This document shows, piece after piece, positions 25,629-33,922 of a stretch of DNA of 64,000 nucleotides. A program made the position numbers and the translations under genes. Position 1 is the stretch's first letter, and each line of letters starts with the position of its first letter. The stretch comes from Rhodovulum steppense (lineage in GTDB: Bacteria; Pseudomonadota; Alphaproteobacteria; Rhodobacterales; Rhodobacteraceae), in the NCBI RefSeq assembly GCF_004339675.1, contig NZ_SLVM01000004.1:1-64000 (forward strand). Reading direction: 5' to 3'. The notes beneath the pieces are model-generated. The model made no database searches. It saw only the letters and a program-made list of their open reading frames with translations, and was not told the origin of the DNA.

Positions 25629-28379
25629 ATGGCCCAACGCGGCAGCCAGGAGACCATCAAGCGCAAGGAACTTGTCGGCAAGCTGAACCCGGTCTGCCTG
25701 AAGGCGTTTTCGGCCGCGGCGCAGGCGGCCAAGGCGCGGGGAAATCCGTATGTCGAGCTTGTGCATTTCGTTGCGGAGCTTGTGCGGTCGCCGAAGTCCG
25801 ATTTCGAGATCCTTTTGCGCTCTGCGGGCGTCGATTTCGCCCGGCTGGAGGCCGACATCACCCGCGCGATGGATGCGCTGCCGCATGGCGCGGGCGCGGT
25901 CGAGGAATTTTCCGACCATATCTTTCGCGCGATCCAGGAGGCGTGGAGCCTGGGCCAGCTGGAATATGGCGACGAGGCGGTGCGCTCGGCCTATCTGCTG
26001 CTGGCGGGCCTGAACACGCCGGTGATCGAGGCGCTGCTTTACAAGATCAGCCTGGAATTCGACCGGATCGACCCGCGCGACATGGGCGGGCAGCTTGATG
26101 CGCTGCTGCCCGACTCGGTCGAGGGGATGGGGGCGGGGCCGGAACAGGCGGCGGCGAAGAAAGCCGCGCCGGGCGGGCAATCGGCGCTGGCGCAGTTCTC
26201 CACCAACCTGACGGAACGGGCCAGGGCGGGCCGGATCGACCCGGTGGTGGGCCGCGACATGGAGATCCGCCAGATCATCGACATCCTGATGCGGCGGCGC
26301 CAGAACAACCCGATCCTGACCGGCGAGGCGGGCGTGGGCAAGACCGCGGTGGTCGAGGGTTTTGCCCAGCGGCTGGCCAAGGGCGATGTGCCGCCCAGCC
26401 TGAAGGGCGTGCAACTGCACCTGCTGGATGTGGGGCTGATGAAGGCGGGCGCCTCGGTGAAGGGCGAGTTCGAGAAGCGGCTGCGCGCGGTGATCGAGGA
26501 GGTCCACAGTTCCGACGTGCCGATCATCCTGTTCATCGACGAGGCGCATACGCTGATCGGGGCGGGGGGGGCGGCCGGGACGGGGGATGCCGCGAACCTG
26601 CTGAAGCCACCCTTGGCGCGGGGCGAGTTGCGCACGGTCGCGGCCACCACATGGTCGGAATACAAGCAATATATCGAGCCCGACCCGGCCTTTACCCGCC
26701 GCTTCCAGGTGGTCAACGTGGCCGAACCCTCGGAAGAGGCGGCGGTGCGGATGTGCCGGGGCGTCGCGGGGGTGCTGGAGCGTCACCACAAGGTCGAGAT
26801 CCTGGACGAGGCGCTGGAGGCGAGCGTGCAGTTGTCGCATCGCTACATTCCCGCCCGGCAATTGCCCGACAAGGCGATCAGCCTGCTGGATACCGCCTGC
26901 GCGCGCGTCGCCGTCTCGCAGCACGCCACCCCCGCTGCGGTCGAGGATATCGACCGCCGTCTTGCCGCGCTGAGGATCGAGCAGGGCATCGCCGAGCGCG
27001 AGGCGGCCATCGGCATCGACACAGAGAAGCGGATGAAGGGCATCCTTGCCGCGCTGGCCGAGGCCGAGGCCGCGTTTGCCGCCGCGAATGCGCGCTGGGA
27101 GGCGGAAAAGGCGCTGGTGGACGAGGTTCTGGACCTGCGCGCGGAGTTGCGCGGCGGCGGCGCGGCGCTGGACGAGACCGGGGCGGTGGGCCACATGGCA
27201 CCGGAAGCGGCCGCCCCCGAAGCCGGGGAAGACGCCGCGCCGCCGGACGCGGTCGCCCCGCCGCCGCCGCCCGCGATGACCGAGGCGGAGCGTGCCGAAA
27301 GGCTGGCGATGCTGAAGGCGAAGATGGCGGAACTGGCCGAGCAGCAGGGCGAGAGTCCGCTGATCCTGCCATCCGTCGACCGCAACGCGGTGGCCAGCGT
27401 CGTGCAGGACTGGACCGGCATTCCCACGGGCCGGATGGTCGCCAGCCAGACCGAGCGCGCGATCCACCTGCCCGAGATCCTGGGCCAGCGGGTGGTGGGG
27501 CAGGATCATGCGATGGCGATGATCTCGAACCGCATCCAGACCGCCTATGCGGGGCTTGCCGCGACCGACAAGCCGATCGGGGTCTTCCTGCTGTGCGGGC
27601 CGTCGGGGGTGGGCAAGACCGAGACGGCGCTGGCGCTGGCGGATGCGCTTTATGGCGGGGAACAGAACCTTCTGTCCTTCAACATGAGCGAGTTCCAGGA
27701 GGCGCATACGGTCTCTACCCTGAAGGGCGCGCCGCCCGGGTATGTCGGCTATGGCAAGGGCGGCGTGCTGACCGAGGCGGTGCGCCGCCGGCCCTATTCG
27801 GTGGTGCTGTTCGACGAGGTGGAAAAGGCGCATGCCGATATCCACGAGGTCTTTTTCCAGGTCTTCGACAAGGGGATGATGGATGACAGCGAGGGGCGGC
27901 GGATCGACTTCAAGAACACGCTGATCCTGCTGACGTCGAATGTCGGCACGGACGAGATCATGGCGATGACCGAGGACGGCAAGGTGCATGCCGATCTGGA
28001 CGATCTGACCGCCGCGCTGCGCGCGCCGCTTCTGCGGGTGTTTCCGCCCGCGCTGCTGGGGCGGCTGGTGACGATCCCCTATTACCCGCTGTCGGATGCG
28101 GCGCTGGAACTGATCGCGGGGTTCAAGCTGAAATCCATCGCGAAACGGCTGCGCAAGGGCCATGACGCGGACCTGGTGATCGGCGAAGGGACCATGGACC
28201 TGATCAAGGCGCGCTGCATCGAGATCGAGTCGGGCGGGCGGATGATCGACGCGATCCTGACCAACACGCTGTTGCCGGAACTGAGCCGCCAGATCCTGAA
28301 CCGCACGCTGGACGGCTCCACGCTGGCGCGGGTGACGGTGACCGGCAGCGCGGAGGGGTTCGCCTACGCGTTCGATTGA
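25629..28379 (+). CDS. clpV: ClpV/TssH AAA+ ATPase
   Basis: 916 aa from MAQRGSQETI, behind a strong AGGGGGAGG site. The Clp N-domain (about 10-160) carries the TssC-binding surface. The first AAA+ domain has Walker A GEAGVGKT (232-239) and ILFIDEAHTL. A middle domain of about 110 residues carries an Ala/Pro-rich insertion. The second AAA+ has GPSGVGKT (657-664) and VVLFDEVEKAH. ClpV disassembles contracted sheaths for reuse. The gene opens the rightward effector unit, with DUF2169 9 nt downstream. Confidence 0.95.
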   Translation: MAQRGSQETIKRKELVGKLNPVCLKAFSAAAQAAKARGNPYVELVHFVAELVRSPKSDFEILLRSAGVDFARLEADITRAMDALPHGAGAVEEFSDHIFRAIQEAWSLGQLEYGDEAVRSAYLLLAGLNTPVIEALLYKISLEFDRIDPRDMGGQLDALLPDSVEGMGAGPEQAAAKKAAPGGQSALAQFSTNLTERARAGRIDPVVGRDMEIRQIIDILMRRRQNNPILTGEAGVGKTAVVEGFAQRLAKGDVPPSLKGVQLHLLDVGLMKAGASVKGEFEKRLRAVIEEVHSSDVPIILFIDEAHTLIGAGGAAGTGDAANLLKPPLARGELRTVAATTWSEYKQYIEPDPAFTRRFQVVNVAEPSEEAAVRMCRGVAGVLERHHKVEILDEALEASVQLSHRYIPARQLPDKAISLLDTACARVAVSQHATPAAVEDIDRRLAALRIEQGIAEREAAIGIDTEKRMKGILAALAEAEAAFAAANARWEAEKALVDEVLDLRAELRGGGAALDETGAVGHMAPEAAAPEAGEDAAPPDAVAPPPPPAMTEAERAERLAMLKAKMAELAEQQGESPLILPSVDRNAVASVVQDWTGIPTGRMVASQTERAIHLPEILGQRVVGQDHAMAMISNRIQTAYAGLAATDKPIGVFLLCGPSGVGKTETALALADALYGGEQNLLSFNMSEFQEAHTVSTLKGAPPGYVGYGKGGVLTEAVRRRPYSVVLFDEVEKAHADIHEVFFQVFDKGMMDDSEGRRIDFKNTLILLTSNVGTDEIMAMTEDGKVHADLDDLTAALRAPLLRVFPPALLGRLVTIPYYPLSDAALELIAGFKLKSIAKRLRKGHDADLVIGEGTMDLIKARCIEIESGGRMIDAILTNTLLPELSRQILNRTLDGSTLARVTVTGSAEGFAYAFD

Positions 28380-28388
28380 GGCAAGGCC

Positions 28389-29489
28389 ATGGAGATCCTG
28401 AACCAGACCCGTTTCGTCCCGGCCTTTACCCAGGGCATGGACAAGGCGGGGCGGGAGCATCTGGTTCTGGTGGTCAAGGGCACGTTCGACTTTCCCGATA
28501 CGGGCGAGGTGCCCCCCATTGCCGAAGACCAGCGCCCGCTGGTGATGGCCGACGAATATACCGGCGCGCCGGGGTTTTCCGCGCCGCTGTGGGAAACCGA
28601 TTTCGCGTTTCGCAAGGCGCGCTGCGACGTGATCGTGAACGGGTCCGCCCATGCCCCCGGGGGGCGGCCGGTGCAGGGGGTGCGGGTCGGCATCCGGGTG
28701 GGGGACTGGTCCAAGACGCTGGATGTGATCGGCGCGCGGGAATGGCGCGTGGTGGGGCCGGTGGTCACCGCGACCGAGCCGCATCCCTTCACGAAGATGC
28801 GGTTTTCCTACGACACCGCCTTTGGCGGGCCGGACCGGAGCGACCCGGACGATCCCGCGCCCGCGGTCTATCGGCCGAACCCGGTGGGGCTGGGCTGGGG
28901 GCAGGTGAGAAACCAGTCGCGTCTGTCGGGCCAGCCCCTGTCCAACACGCAGGAACCGGGCGTGGCCGTGACCTCGCCCTATGGCAGTTACCGGCCCATG
29001 GCGCTGGGGCCCGTCGGGCGGGGCTGGCCCGAGCGGCTGAAATACGCGGGCACCTATGACCAGCGCTGGCAGGACGAGGTGTTTCCCTTCCTGCCCGCCG
29101 ATTTCGACGAGCGCTATTTCCAGTGCGCCCCCGAGGATCAGCAGATCGACCCGCCCGGACCGGGGGTGCCGGTGATCCTGGGCCATCTGACGCCACGGGG
29201 GCGCGAGGCGTTCCGCCTGCCGCCCGAGACCGCGCTGCCGGTGACGGTCTTTCGCGGGCAGGCGGCGGTTCTGGAGCGCAGGCTTCTGCCCGACACGCTG
29301 CTGTTCGATTGCGAGGCGCGGGTGCTGATGCTGGTCTGGCGCGTCTCGGTGCCGATCCGGCGGATCATCACCGAATTTTCCGGGGCCTGGATCGGCCCGC
29401 CGACCGAAGCGATGGCCCGCGCCCGCGCCGAGGGGCGGCGCTATGTCCGCGCCGTGGGCGTGCCCGAGCCCGAGGAAGACGAGGCATGA
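28389..29489 (+). CDS. DUF2169 protein, T6SS effector adaptor candidate
   Basis: 366 aa, no signal or membrane segment. It opens MEILNQTRFVPAFTQGMDKA, and GREHLVLVVKGTFDFP is typical of DUF2169. TAFGGPDRSDPDDPAPAVYR and PNPVGLGWG (about 144-172) follow, then YDQRWQDEVFPFLPADFDER. DUF2169 genes recur beside PAAR-type effectors in T6SS loci and are thought to act as loading adaptors or chaperones. Here it lies directly upstream of a ketosynthase-like gene and a PAAR-HNH gene, with an ATGA overlap to the former. The adaptor role is inferred. Confidence 0.82.
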   Translation: MEILNQTRFVPAFTQGMDKAGREHLVLVVKGTFDFPDTGEVPPIAEDQRPLVMADEYTGAPGFSAPLWETDFAFRKARCDVIVNGSAHAPGGRPVQGVRVGIRVGDWSKTLDVIGAREWRVVGPVVTATEPHPFTKMRFSYDTAFGGPDRSDPDDPAPAVYRPNPVGLGWGQVRNQSRLSGQPLSNTQEPGVAVTSPYGSYRPMALGPVGRGWPERLKYAGTYDQRWQDEVFPFLPADFDERYFQCAPEDQQIDPPGPGVPVILGHLTPRGREAFRLPPETALPVTVFRGQAAVLERRLLPDTLLFDCEARVLMLVWRVSVPIRRIITEFSGAWIGPPTEAMARARAEGRRYVRAVGVPEPEEDEA

Positions 29490-30517
29490 GCGCGCTGTCG
29501 ATCCTTGCGGCGGGGATGGTGACGGCAGTGGGGCTGGATGCGCCTTCGTCCTGCGCGGCGCTGCGCGCGCGGCTTGACGGGTTTTGCGAGACGCGGTTCG
29601 CGGGGCCGGGCGGCGACTGGCTGATCGGTGCGCCGGTGCCCCTGCCGCGCAACTGGGTGGGCGAGAAGCGGCTGGCGCATCTGGCCGCGGGCGCCATTGC
29701 CGAGCTGTTCGAGGCGGTGCCCGGGGCGGCGGGGCAGGCGGCGCTGATCCTGTGCCTGCCCGAGGAGGAGCGCCCGGGCCGACCGCTGCGCGATGCCGCC
29801 GGGCTGGCCGCCCGGATCGGCGGGATCGTCGGAATCCCGCCCCGCACCCGCACCCAGATCGTCGCCCATGGCCGCCCCTCGGGCCTGGTCGCGCTGCGCC
29901 AGGCGGGGCGGATGCTGGCCGAAGGGGCGGCGGATCATGTGGTGGTGGCGGGTGTGGACAGCTACCTGACCGCGCCGGCCATCGCCTATTACCATGGCAA
30001 GCGCCGGTTGCTGACGGCCGAGAACGCGAACGGCTTCCTGCCGGGCGAGGCGGCGGCGGCGGTGCTGTGCGGGCGGGCCGGGGCCGGGCTGCGGCTGGCG
30101 GGGCTGGGGCTCGCGCGGGAAAAGGCGTTCCTTTACAACGGGCTCGACGCGGAGGGGCTGGACCTGCCGCTGCGCGGCGACGGCATGACCGAAGCCTATG
30201 CCCAGGCACTGGGCGCGGCGGGGGTCGGCCTGGCGCAGATCGACTACCGCATCGCCGACCTGATCGGCGAGCAATACTGGTTCAGGCAGACCGCGCTGGC
30301 CGCGCTGCGGCTGGAACGCGGCCGGTCCGAGTTCCAGGACCTGTGGAGCCCGGCCGAGAGCCTGGGCAATGTCGGCGCCGCGGTCGTGCCGCTGATGATC
30401 GGCATGGCGCTATGCGCCGCGCGCAAGGGCTATGCGGGCGGCGATCCGGTGCTGATCGAGGCCAGTTCCGACGATGGCGCCTGCGGCGCGGCGGTGTTCC
30501 GGGCGGGGGCGGGCTGA
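29486..30517 (+). CDS. Ketosynthase-fold pseudoenzyme in the effector-loading module
   Basis: 343 aa from ATG overlapping the DUF2169 stop. The thiolase/ketosynthase N-domain pattern is clear: SGLVALRQAGRMLAEGAADH then VVVAGVDSYL (132-161), and AENANGFLPGEAAAAVL. Catalytic residues are missing. The active-site Cys block reads HGRPSG (128-133), with Arg where Cys is expected. The EAHGTGT histidine region reads DLIGEQYW, and the GHxxGA histidine is Asn295 (SLGNVGAA). It is therefore probably a structural or binding protein, for example helping DUF2169 load the PAAR toxin. The next gene starts at this stop (TGATG). The family is clear; the role is unknown. Confidence 0.75.
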   Translation: MSALSILAAGMVTAVGLDAPSSCAALRARLDGFCETRFAGPGGDWLIGAPVPLPRNWVGEKRLAHLAAGAIAELFEAVPGAAGQAALILCLPEEERPGRPLRDAAGLAARIGGIVGIPPRTRTQIVAHGRPSGLVALRQAGRMLAEGAADHVVVAGVDSYLTAPAIAYYHGKRRLLTAENANGFLPGEAAAAVLCGRAGAGLRLAGLGLAREKAFLYNGLDAEGLDLPLRGDGMTEAYAQALGAAGVGLAQIDYRIADLIGEQYWFRQTALAALRLERGRSEFQDLWSPAESLGNVGAAVVPLMIGMALCAARKGYAGGDPVLIEASSDDGACGAAVFRAGAG

Positions 30518-31452
30518 TGGGGGACGTGTACGCCAACGGGCTGGAGATCTCGGGCAAGGCGGTGCAGGCCCAGACCATCGCGGCCTTTCCAGATGTCTGC
30601 ATGACCCCGCCCGAGAACCCCGCCACGCCGCCGGGCGTGCCGGTGCCCTATCCGAATTTCGCGATGGCGGGCGATACCGAGAACGGCACCTCGACGGTGT
30701 TCATCGGCGGCAAGACGGTCAACCTGAAGAACAAGTCCGACATGTCCAGGACCTCGGGCGACGAGGCGGGATGTGCCGCGAAGAAGGGGGTGATTACCTC
30801 CAGGAACACGGGCAAGTCCTATTTCAACTCGTGGTCCCCGAACGTGAAGTTCGAGGGCGAACCGGTGGTCCGGTTCTCGGACCTGACCACCAACAACCAC
30901 GCCTCGCCCGCCGCCAACACGCCGCCCTGGGTGCATGTGGCCAAGCTGCATCTGGGCCGCCCGCTGACCGCGGCCGAAAAGAAATGCCCGCCGATGGGGC
31001 CCTTCAACAAGGTCAAGTGCAAGAAGGGCAGTCACGCGCACCATATCGTTCCGGACATGTGCTATCGCACCGGCACGCGCGGTTCGACCGGGGGGCGTAT
31101 GCCCGGTGCCCCGTCGCTGAACCAGGGCATGTGCGTCTGCCTGACCCACAAGCAGCATTCGGGGCTGCATTCCAGCCTCAATGCGGATCTGAAGAAGCTG
31201 GGGGCAAGGCCGATGGCCGTGGCCGGGGGCAAGAGGAGCGTGCCGGGCACCGCGCCGATGTCAAAGATCAAGGCGAAATGCGCCCAGTCGATCAAGTCGG
31301 TTCCGAACCTGTCCCCCACCTGCAAGAAGCTTGCGGTCGCGATGGCAGCCAAGCAGGTCAAGGATGCCAAGATCGCGTCCAGACCGGGCCGCACCACCAC
31401 CAGCCTGCCCAGCGGCAAGGCGCGGACCGTCATCAGGAGAGGGAGGTACTGA
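30517..31452 (+). CDS. PAAR-like (DUF4150) effector with C-terminal HNH-type nuclease
   Basis: 311 aa. Residues 1-140 match DUF4150/PAAR-like tips: VCMTPPENPATPPGVPVPYP, FIGGKTVNLKNKSDMSRTSGDEAG. The region from 165 has KKGSHAHHIVPDMCYRTG (His175/His176) and QGMCVCLTHKQHSGLH (Cys206, Cys208, His214, His218), the arrangement of an HNH/AHH-type DNase finger. The tail is strongly basic (ending ARTVIRRGRY). It should cap VgrG and deliver a nuclease to rivals. It carries no signal peptide, as expected for T6SS cargo. An acidic 350-aa gene begins 1 nt after the stop and is the likely immunity gene. Confidence 0.8.
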   Translation: MGDVYANGLEISGKAVQAQTIAAFPDVCMTPPENPATPPGVPVPYPNFAMAGDTENGTSTVFIGGKTVNLKNKSDMSRTSGDEAGCAAKKGVITSRNTGKSYFNSWSPNVKFEGEPVVRFSDLTTNNHASPAANTPPWVHVAKLHLGRPLTAAEKKCPPMGPFNKVKCKKGSHAHHIVPDMCYRTGTRGSTGGRMPGAPSLNQGMCVCLTHKQHSGLHSSLNADLKKLGARPMAVAGGKRSVPGTAPMSKIKAKCAQSIKSVPNLSPTCKKLAVAMAAKQVKDAKIASRPGRTTTSLPSGKARTVIRRGRY

Positions 31453-31453
31453 A

Positions 31454-32506
31454 ATGTTTCCCAGGGGGTTGAGGATCGTCGCCGGGGATGCCGGGGTGCC
31501 CGGAACGGTGTGCATCGCGCTGTCCCGGCCGGATGCGGACGAGCCCTACAGCATGATCCTGATCCGGGAGGAGGGCTTGGCCCAGCCCTGGGGCCGGATC
31601 GACGTGGACCGCGCCATCGTCTGGATCACCTCGGGCCGCTACGCCCCCGGCGCGGCGCCGGTCTATGTGGCGCTCAGCGACGAGGGCGATGTCTACTTCC
31701 TCGACGAGGAGGAAACCCGGGACGAGAAGATCCCCGGTGCGGGCATCTTCAGCGACGACGCCGCCGGGCGCGGCGCGGTGCAGCGGATCTATGCCCATGG
31801 CGACCAGTTCACCGTGATCGGGCAGAACGGACAGATCTATCGCCGCCCTGGGCCGGGAGACTGGCGCGCGCTGTCGGAATCCGGCCCGCCGCCCGATGCG
31901 GAGGACGACATCCTGAACGCCACCTGCTGGCTGGGGCTCTCGGACGGGACCAGCCTGGTCGGCGGCTTCGTCTATCCCGGGGGGGGTGACACGGCTGCGG
32001 CCGAGGCGGCGCTGGAGGATGGCGATATCGACAGTTTCGTGGACCTGATGTTCGAGGACGAGCGCGACCAGTTCGGGGTTCTGTTTCGTGTGGCGGGCGC
32101 GCAATGGACGCGCATCGACCTGCCGACCGATGCGGTGATCGCGGATCTGCATGATCCGGGGAAGGGGGCGGGCGTGCTGGTGGCGGCAGGGATGGGCACC
32201 GCGCTCGTGCTGCGCGAGGGCGACGAGGTCGACTTTCTGGACGGGCCGGATGGCGAGGAGGATTACGTCTCCTTTGCCGCTGCCGAAGGCGGTCTTCTGG
32301 TCGCGGCCGAGACGTCGATCCATCCCTGTAGCGCCGCGAGGATCGGCGCGCCGCTGCCCGGACCGGACGAAGGGTTCGGGAACATCCTGCGCATCCAGCA
32401 GTCGGACGACGCGCTGTGGGCCTTTGACGCGGACGATCTGTTCCGGTTGCGGCGCGGGGCCTGGGAACGGATCGAGGTGCCGCGCGCCATCCTGCGCGAG
32501 GGCTGA
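31454..32506 (+). CDS. Candidate immunity protein for the PAAR-HNH effector
   Basis: 350 aa, no recognised family. It is very acidic (runs such as YFLDEEETRDEK, DDILNATCW, FVDLMFEDERDQ and VDFLDGPDGEEDY) with repeated beta-strand-like blades. Examples are PVYVALSDEGDVYFLD, QFTVIGQNGQIYRRPG and QSDDALWAFDADDLFRLRRG. The blades suggest a small beta-propeller. It begins 1 nt behind a strongly basic nuclease effector, so charge-based neutralisation is plausible. No signal peptide, fitting a cytoplasmic nuclease target. It ends 3 nt before a convergent gene. Function is inferred from position and charge. Confidence 0.6.
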   Translation: MFPRGLRIVAGDAGVPGTVCIALSRPDADEPYSMILIREEGLAQPWGRIDVDRAIVWITSGRYAPGAAPVYVALSDEGDVYFLDEEETRDEKIPGAGIFSDDAAGRGAVQRIYAHGDQFTVIGQNGQIYRRPGPGDWRALSESGPPPDAEDDILNATCWLGLSDGTSLVGGFVYPGGGDTAAAEAALEDGDIDSFVDLMFEDERDQFGVLFRVAGAQWTRIDLPTDAVIADLHDPGKGAGVLVAAGMGTALVLREGDEVDFLDGPDGEEDYVSFAAAEGGLLVAAETSIHPCSAARIGAPLPGPDEGFGNILRIQQSDDALWAFDADDLFRLRRGAWERIEVPRAILREG

Positions 32507-32509
32507 TCC

Positions 32510-32848
32510 TCAGCCCAGCTTCGCGTCCAGGTATTCCCGCACCTTTGCCAGATCGAGATCGGCGATGCGCAGCCCCGCGGCGCCGGGTTGCAGCATGCGC
32601 AGGACGAACAGTTCGCCCGGTTCGGGATATTCGGCGAAAAGCTCCTGGGCGATGCGCAGGCCGTCTGCACCCGCCACGCGCAGCCCGTCCAGATGCGCCT
32701 CCAGCCGCTCGATCAGGCGGGACAGGCGCAGGGCGTCCATTTCCTCGTTTTCCTCGGGGTTCAGCATGTGACGGTCGTAGATTGTCCAGAGGAACGCGGC
32801 CTGTTCCGCGTGCTGGCGAACGATGTGGTCCAGGACCGGCGCGGGCAT
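32510..32848 (-). CDS. Short TIGR02270-like protein (N-terminal part only)
   Basis: 112 aa. The opening (VLDHIVRQHAEQAAFLWTIY, then LIERLEAHLDGLRVAG) matches the start of TIGR02270 proteins. Those are T6SS-linked, HEAT-like and usually about 400 residues; here the frame ends after LDLAKVREYLDAKLG. It is either a natural short form or a remnant that lost its repeat domain. No further in-frame homology lies beyond the stop, where the immunity gene's end occupies the DNA. Its ATG overlaps the DUF6484 stop by 1 nt, so the pair is co-transcribed. Confidence 0.6.
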   Translation of the reverse strand: MPAPVLDHIVRQHAEQAAFLWTIYDRHMLNPEENEEMDALRLSRLIERLEAHLDGLRVAGADGLRIAQELFAEYPEPGELFVLRMLQPGAAGLRIADLDLAKVREYLDAKLG

Positions 32849-33270
32849 CAGTTCAGGTTGACCGAGCCGCCGCGGATGCGGTTCGCAGCCGAAGCGTGGC
32901 TGGTCAGGTAGCTGCCGCGGATGGTGATGCGGCCATCCGCCAGCATCACGATGGACGCCTTGCCCACGCGCAGTTCCAGCCGGTCCGTGGCGGTGACGCG
33001 CACCGTCTCGCCATCGCGGATCACCAGCGGCGGGCGGTCCTGGCGGGGCGGCTCGACCAGCTTGCCGATAATCAGCGGGCGGTCGCGGCGGCCTTCCTCG
33101 AACAGCAGCGCCACCTCGGCGCCGACATCCTCGGCGCCAAGCGCGGTCAGCGAGCGGGCGGGGATCGCGTGATCCTGCGCATTGCCCGCGAAGACGACCA
33201 GCGGCGCGCCCGCCTCGAAGCCGAGGATGACGCCAAGCGCCACGCCGTCGATCTGGTCGGTGCGGGTCAT
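32848..33270 (-). CDS. DUF6484 protein resembling a free-standing mini-VgrG spike
   Basis: 140 aa from MTRTDQIDGV, with AAGGGGG 12 nt upstream; an earlier in-frame ATG at 33336 is less convincing. Residues 51-71 (AEVALLFEEGRRDRPLIIGK) parallel VgrG EVIVDFLEGDPDRPLITG at the end of its gp5 OB-fold. The end (SIVMLADGRITIRGSYLTSH, then GGSVNLN) parallels the VgrG needle tip GGDVTIKGSKINQN. It therefore looks like an OB-fold plus short needle without the gp27 base. Such proteins occur with TIGR02270 genes near T6SS loci. A role as spike extension or adaptor is inferred. Confidence 0.65.
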   Translation of the reverse strand: MTRTDQIDGVALGVILGFEAGAPLVVFAGNAQDHAIPARSLTALGAEDVGAEVALLFEEGRRDRPLIIGKLVEPPRQDRPPLVIRDGETVRVTATDRLELRVGKASIVMLADGRITIRGSYLTSHASAANRIRGGSVNLN

Positions 33271-33369
33271 GCGGACGCTGTCCCCCTTGCAGAGCAAGCC
33301 TTGGGACAGTGTTTCACAGAAGCCCCGCCGCGCCAAGCGGCGCGGTTCGGCCCCGGGGCCGGGCGGGGT

Positions 33370-33744
33370 CTATTTCTCGACCGGCAGCTTGGCGTTCAGC
33401 CATTCCAGGAAGCTGCCCATGTTGTAGACCTTATCATAGCCGAGCTTCTTCATCACCCGGGCCGCCTCCAGCGAACGGGCGCCGGTCTCGCAATAGATCG
33501 CGAAGGTCCTGGCGGGGTCGAGTGCGGGGTCGAAATGCGGCCCCTTCGGGTCGGCCTTGTGACGGAGCATGTGCATCGGCACCGTGACCGCCCCCTTGCA
33601 CTTGCCGAAGCGGGCGATCTCGTGCGGTTCGCGCACGTCGAGCAGGGTGATCTCGCCCTTCTCGGCGAGCGGCGCGGCGTCCCGGGCGCGAATCTCGTCG
33701 ATATTGGGGTAGAGACGGAGCATCAGATCGACGACCTTGAACAT
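33370..33744 (-). CDS. Rhodanese-domain protein
   Basis: 124 aa single rhodanese domain. The active-site loop is YCETGARS with Cys85, and LLDVREPHE (34-42) is the entry motif. Members transfer sulfur from persulfides or thiosulfate. No signal peptide, so cytoplasmic. A TATAGT -10-like box (33778-33783, minus strand) lies 34 nt before the start. It is divergent from uvrA. The substrate is unknown. Confidence 0.85.
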   Translation of the reverse strand: MFKVVDLMLRLYPNIDEIRARDAAPLAEKGEITLLDVREPHEIARFGKCKGAVTVPMHMLRHKADPKGPHFDPALDPARTFAIYCETGARSLEAARVMKKLGYDKVYNMGSFLEWLNAKLPVEK

Positions 33745-33841
33745 TGGCGCGCACTCCTCTTGCCGGGGGTCGGGCGGACTATAGGCCCCCGCGCCGGATT
33801 GTTAAGCGGCAATCGGCAATCGGGTCGGGATGGTGGCAGAT

Positions 33842-33856
33842 GTTCGCCGGATGTTC
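33842..33856 (+). promoter_or_regulatory. LexA SOS box upstream of uvrA
   Basis: GTTCGCCGGATGTTC is an exact GTTC-N7-GTTC direct repeat, the LexA site of alphaproteobacteria. It lies 67 nt before the uvrA start in the 178-nt divergent gap, so uvrA is probably repressed by LexA and induced by DNA damage. Confidence 0.8.
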
Positions 33857-33922
33857 CCTTTTTCCCGTTGGGAATCCGCCGCGCATCCTCTATGTGTTGT
33901 CGCGTCATCCCCGGGGGCAGTC

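Noticed and set aside
25554-30209. A 1551-codon minus-strand open frame opposite clpV and the DUF2169/ketosynthase genes
   Set aside because: It is the antisense of strongly conserved genes; in very GC-rich DNA the complementary frames lack stop codons, and its predicted product is a low-complexity Arg/Pro/Gln/His-rich chain.
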